From Paraspadella gotoi (taxonomy: Eukaryota; Chaetognatha), in the NCBI GenBank assembly GCA_051294375.1, contig CM119263.1, positions 7,045,645 through 7,109,644 on the forward strand: a stretch of DNA of 64,000 nucleotides, given 5' to 3'. Shown one piece after another: positions 62,950 through 64,000 of the stretch (positions are counted from its first letter, which is position 1; every line of letters starts with the position of its first letter). The notes beneath the pieces were generated by a model, which was given only the letters and a program-made list of their open reading frames with translations, ran no database searches and was not told the DNA's origin. The position numbers and the translations under genes are program-made.

Positions 62950-64000
62950 GAAAGGGCGAAGTGAAAGAGGGGATGGGGAGACGGGGAAAGGTGGGGACTG
63001 TTGAGGAATGGGGAAGAGTTAAGAAGGTGGAGTGGGGAGGGAGCGGGGAAAGGAGTGGTGTAGCATGGGGAACGAGTGAAAGAGGGTGGAGAGGGGAAAG
63101 GGGAGGGGGGTAGGGGTGTAGGTGGGGGAGTTAAATGAGGGCGGAGGGGGGGCAGCGGGGAAAGGAGTGACATAGTTCAGGATGCGGAAAGAGTTAAAGA
63201 GATGTGGAGAGGGGAAGGGGAGCGGGAAAGGTGGAAACTTGTTAGGATGGGGAAAGAAGTTAAAGAGAGTGGAGAGGGCGAGGAGAGTAGGATGTTAGGT
63301 GGAACGATAAAGAGAGTGGAGAGGGGAAGGGGAGCGGGGAAAGGTGGAGAACTGTTAGGATTTGGAAAGAGTTAAAGAGAGTGGAGAGGGGAAGGGGAAG
63401 CGGGGAAAGGTGGAAACTGTTAGGATGGGAGAAAGGTTAAAAAGAGTGGAGAGGGAAGGGAGCGGGGGATATTGAAAGGATGGAAAGAGTTTAAAGAGGG
63501 TGGAGAGGGGAGGCAGGGAGCGGGAGGAGATGGGTGTGCATGGGGAACGAGTGAGAGGGTGGAGAGGGGAAGGGGAGCGGGGAAAGGTCGGGGACTATTA
63601 GGATGGAGAAGAATATATAAAGAGGGTGGTGAGGGGAGGGAGCGGGGAAAGGTGGGGACTTGTTAGGAGTGGGAAAGAGTTAAAGAAGGGTGCGAAGTAG
63701 GGAAGGGGAGCGGGGAAAGGTGGAGTTTAGGAATGCCGGAAAGAGATTAAAGAAGTGGACGAGGGGGAGGGGAGCGGGAAAGGTGGAAACTGTTAGGATG
63801 GGGAAAGTAAGAGGTGGAGAAGGGGGGGAGGTTGAGTAATGGAAAGGGTGTAAAGGAGAGGGGAAGGGAGCGGGGAAAAGTCGTGGAAACTGGTTAGGAT
63901 GGGAAAGAGTTAAGAGAGTGGAGCAAGATTAAAGAATCTGGAAGAGTGGGAGCGGGGAAAGGAGTGGGATGTAAGGATGCGGAAAGAGAAGTGAGAGGGA
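62950..64000. repeat. G-rich satellite of about 64-bp units, running off the window
   Basis: Roughly 15 degenerate units with order GTTAAAGAGAGTGGAGAGG, GGAAGGGGAGCGGGGAAAGG, TGGAAACTGTTAGGATGGG, GAAAGA. Unit length is 60-70 bp and many single-base indels separate the units. The plus strand has frequent runs of three or four G. The open frames are Gly/Arg-rich by-products. Confidence 0.85.

Overview
The window is eukaryotic and most probably from an arthropod or a close ecdysozoan relative. It has spliced genes with GT-AG introns, two exons of a Roundabout (Robo) axon-guidance receptor, a four-exon cytidine deaminase, dense (GA)n/(CT)n microsatellites and AT-rich non-coding sequence. There are no operons and no bacterial features, and I found no tRNA or rRNA gene I would stand behind. 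The species call is inference.

Layout. 1-9,292 is a large foldback. 1-4,513 carries the two Robo Ig1 exons intact on the minus strand, and 4,705-9,292 is its noisier reverse complement with frameshifted exons. 9,318-15,840 is a second foldback, poorly matching in its far arm. 15,841-about 22,030 is a third, inflated and very noisy copy of the Robo segment. 22,030-25,130 holds a 35-nt poly(A) run, a dispersed repeat, a possible 3' gene end and a short duplicate of the second foldback's loop. 25,130-32,940 is AT-rich and mostly gene-free. 32,945-33,789 is a complete cytidine deaminase gene. 33,790-43,900 is mostly repeats with weak candidate exons and control-site motifs. 44,027-46,659, 48,705-51,080 and 60,170-62,410 are further foldbacks beside 25-N gaps; the middle one carries an unidentified coding exon. 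54,650-55,100 and 59,500-59,750 look like promoters. 62,950-64,000 is a G-rich 64-bp satellite that runs off the window.

Functions. Robo receives Slit through its first Ig domain, the part encoded here. Cytidine deaminase recycles pyrimidines in the cytosol. The two are unrelated neighbours.

Main caution. Four of five foldbacks abut a 25-N gap and the copies differ largely by indels that break reading frames. The simplest reading is that much of the apparent duplication is long-read or scaffolding artefact. No new biological system is convincingly present. The best leads are paired hairpins with a compensatory change, evenly spaced E-box arrays, a CRE/CCAAT/TATA promoter block and a dispersed repeat family.
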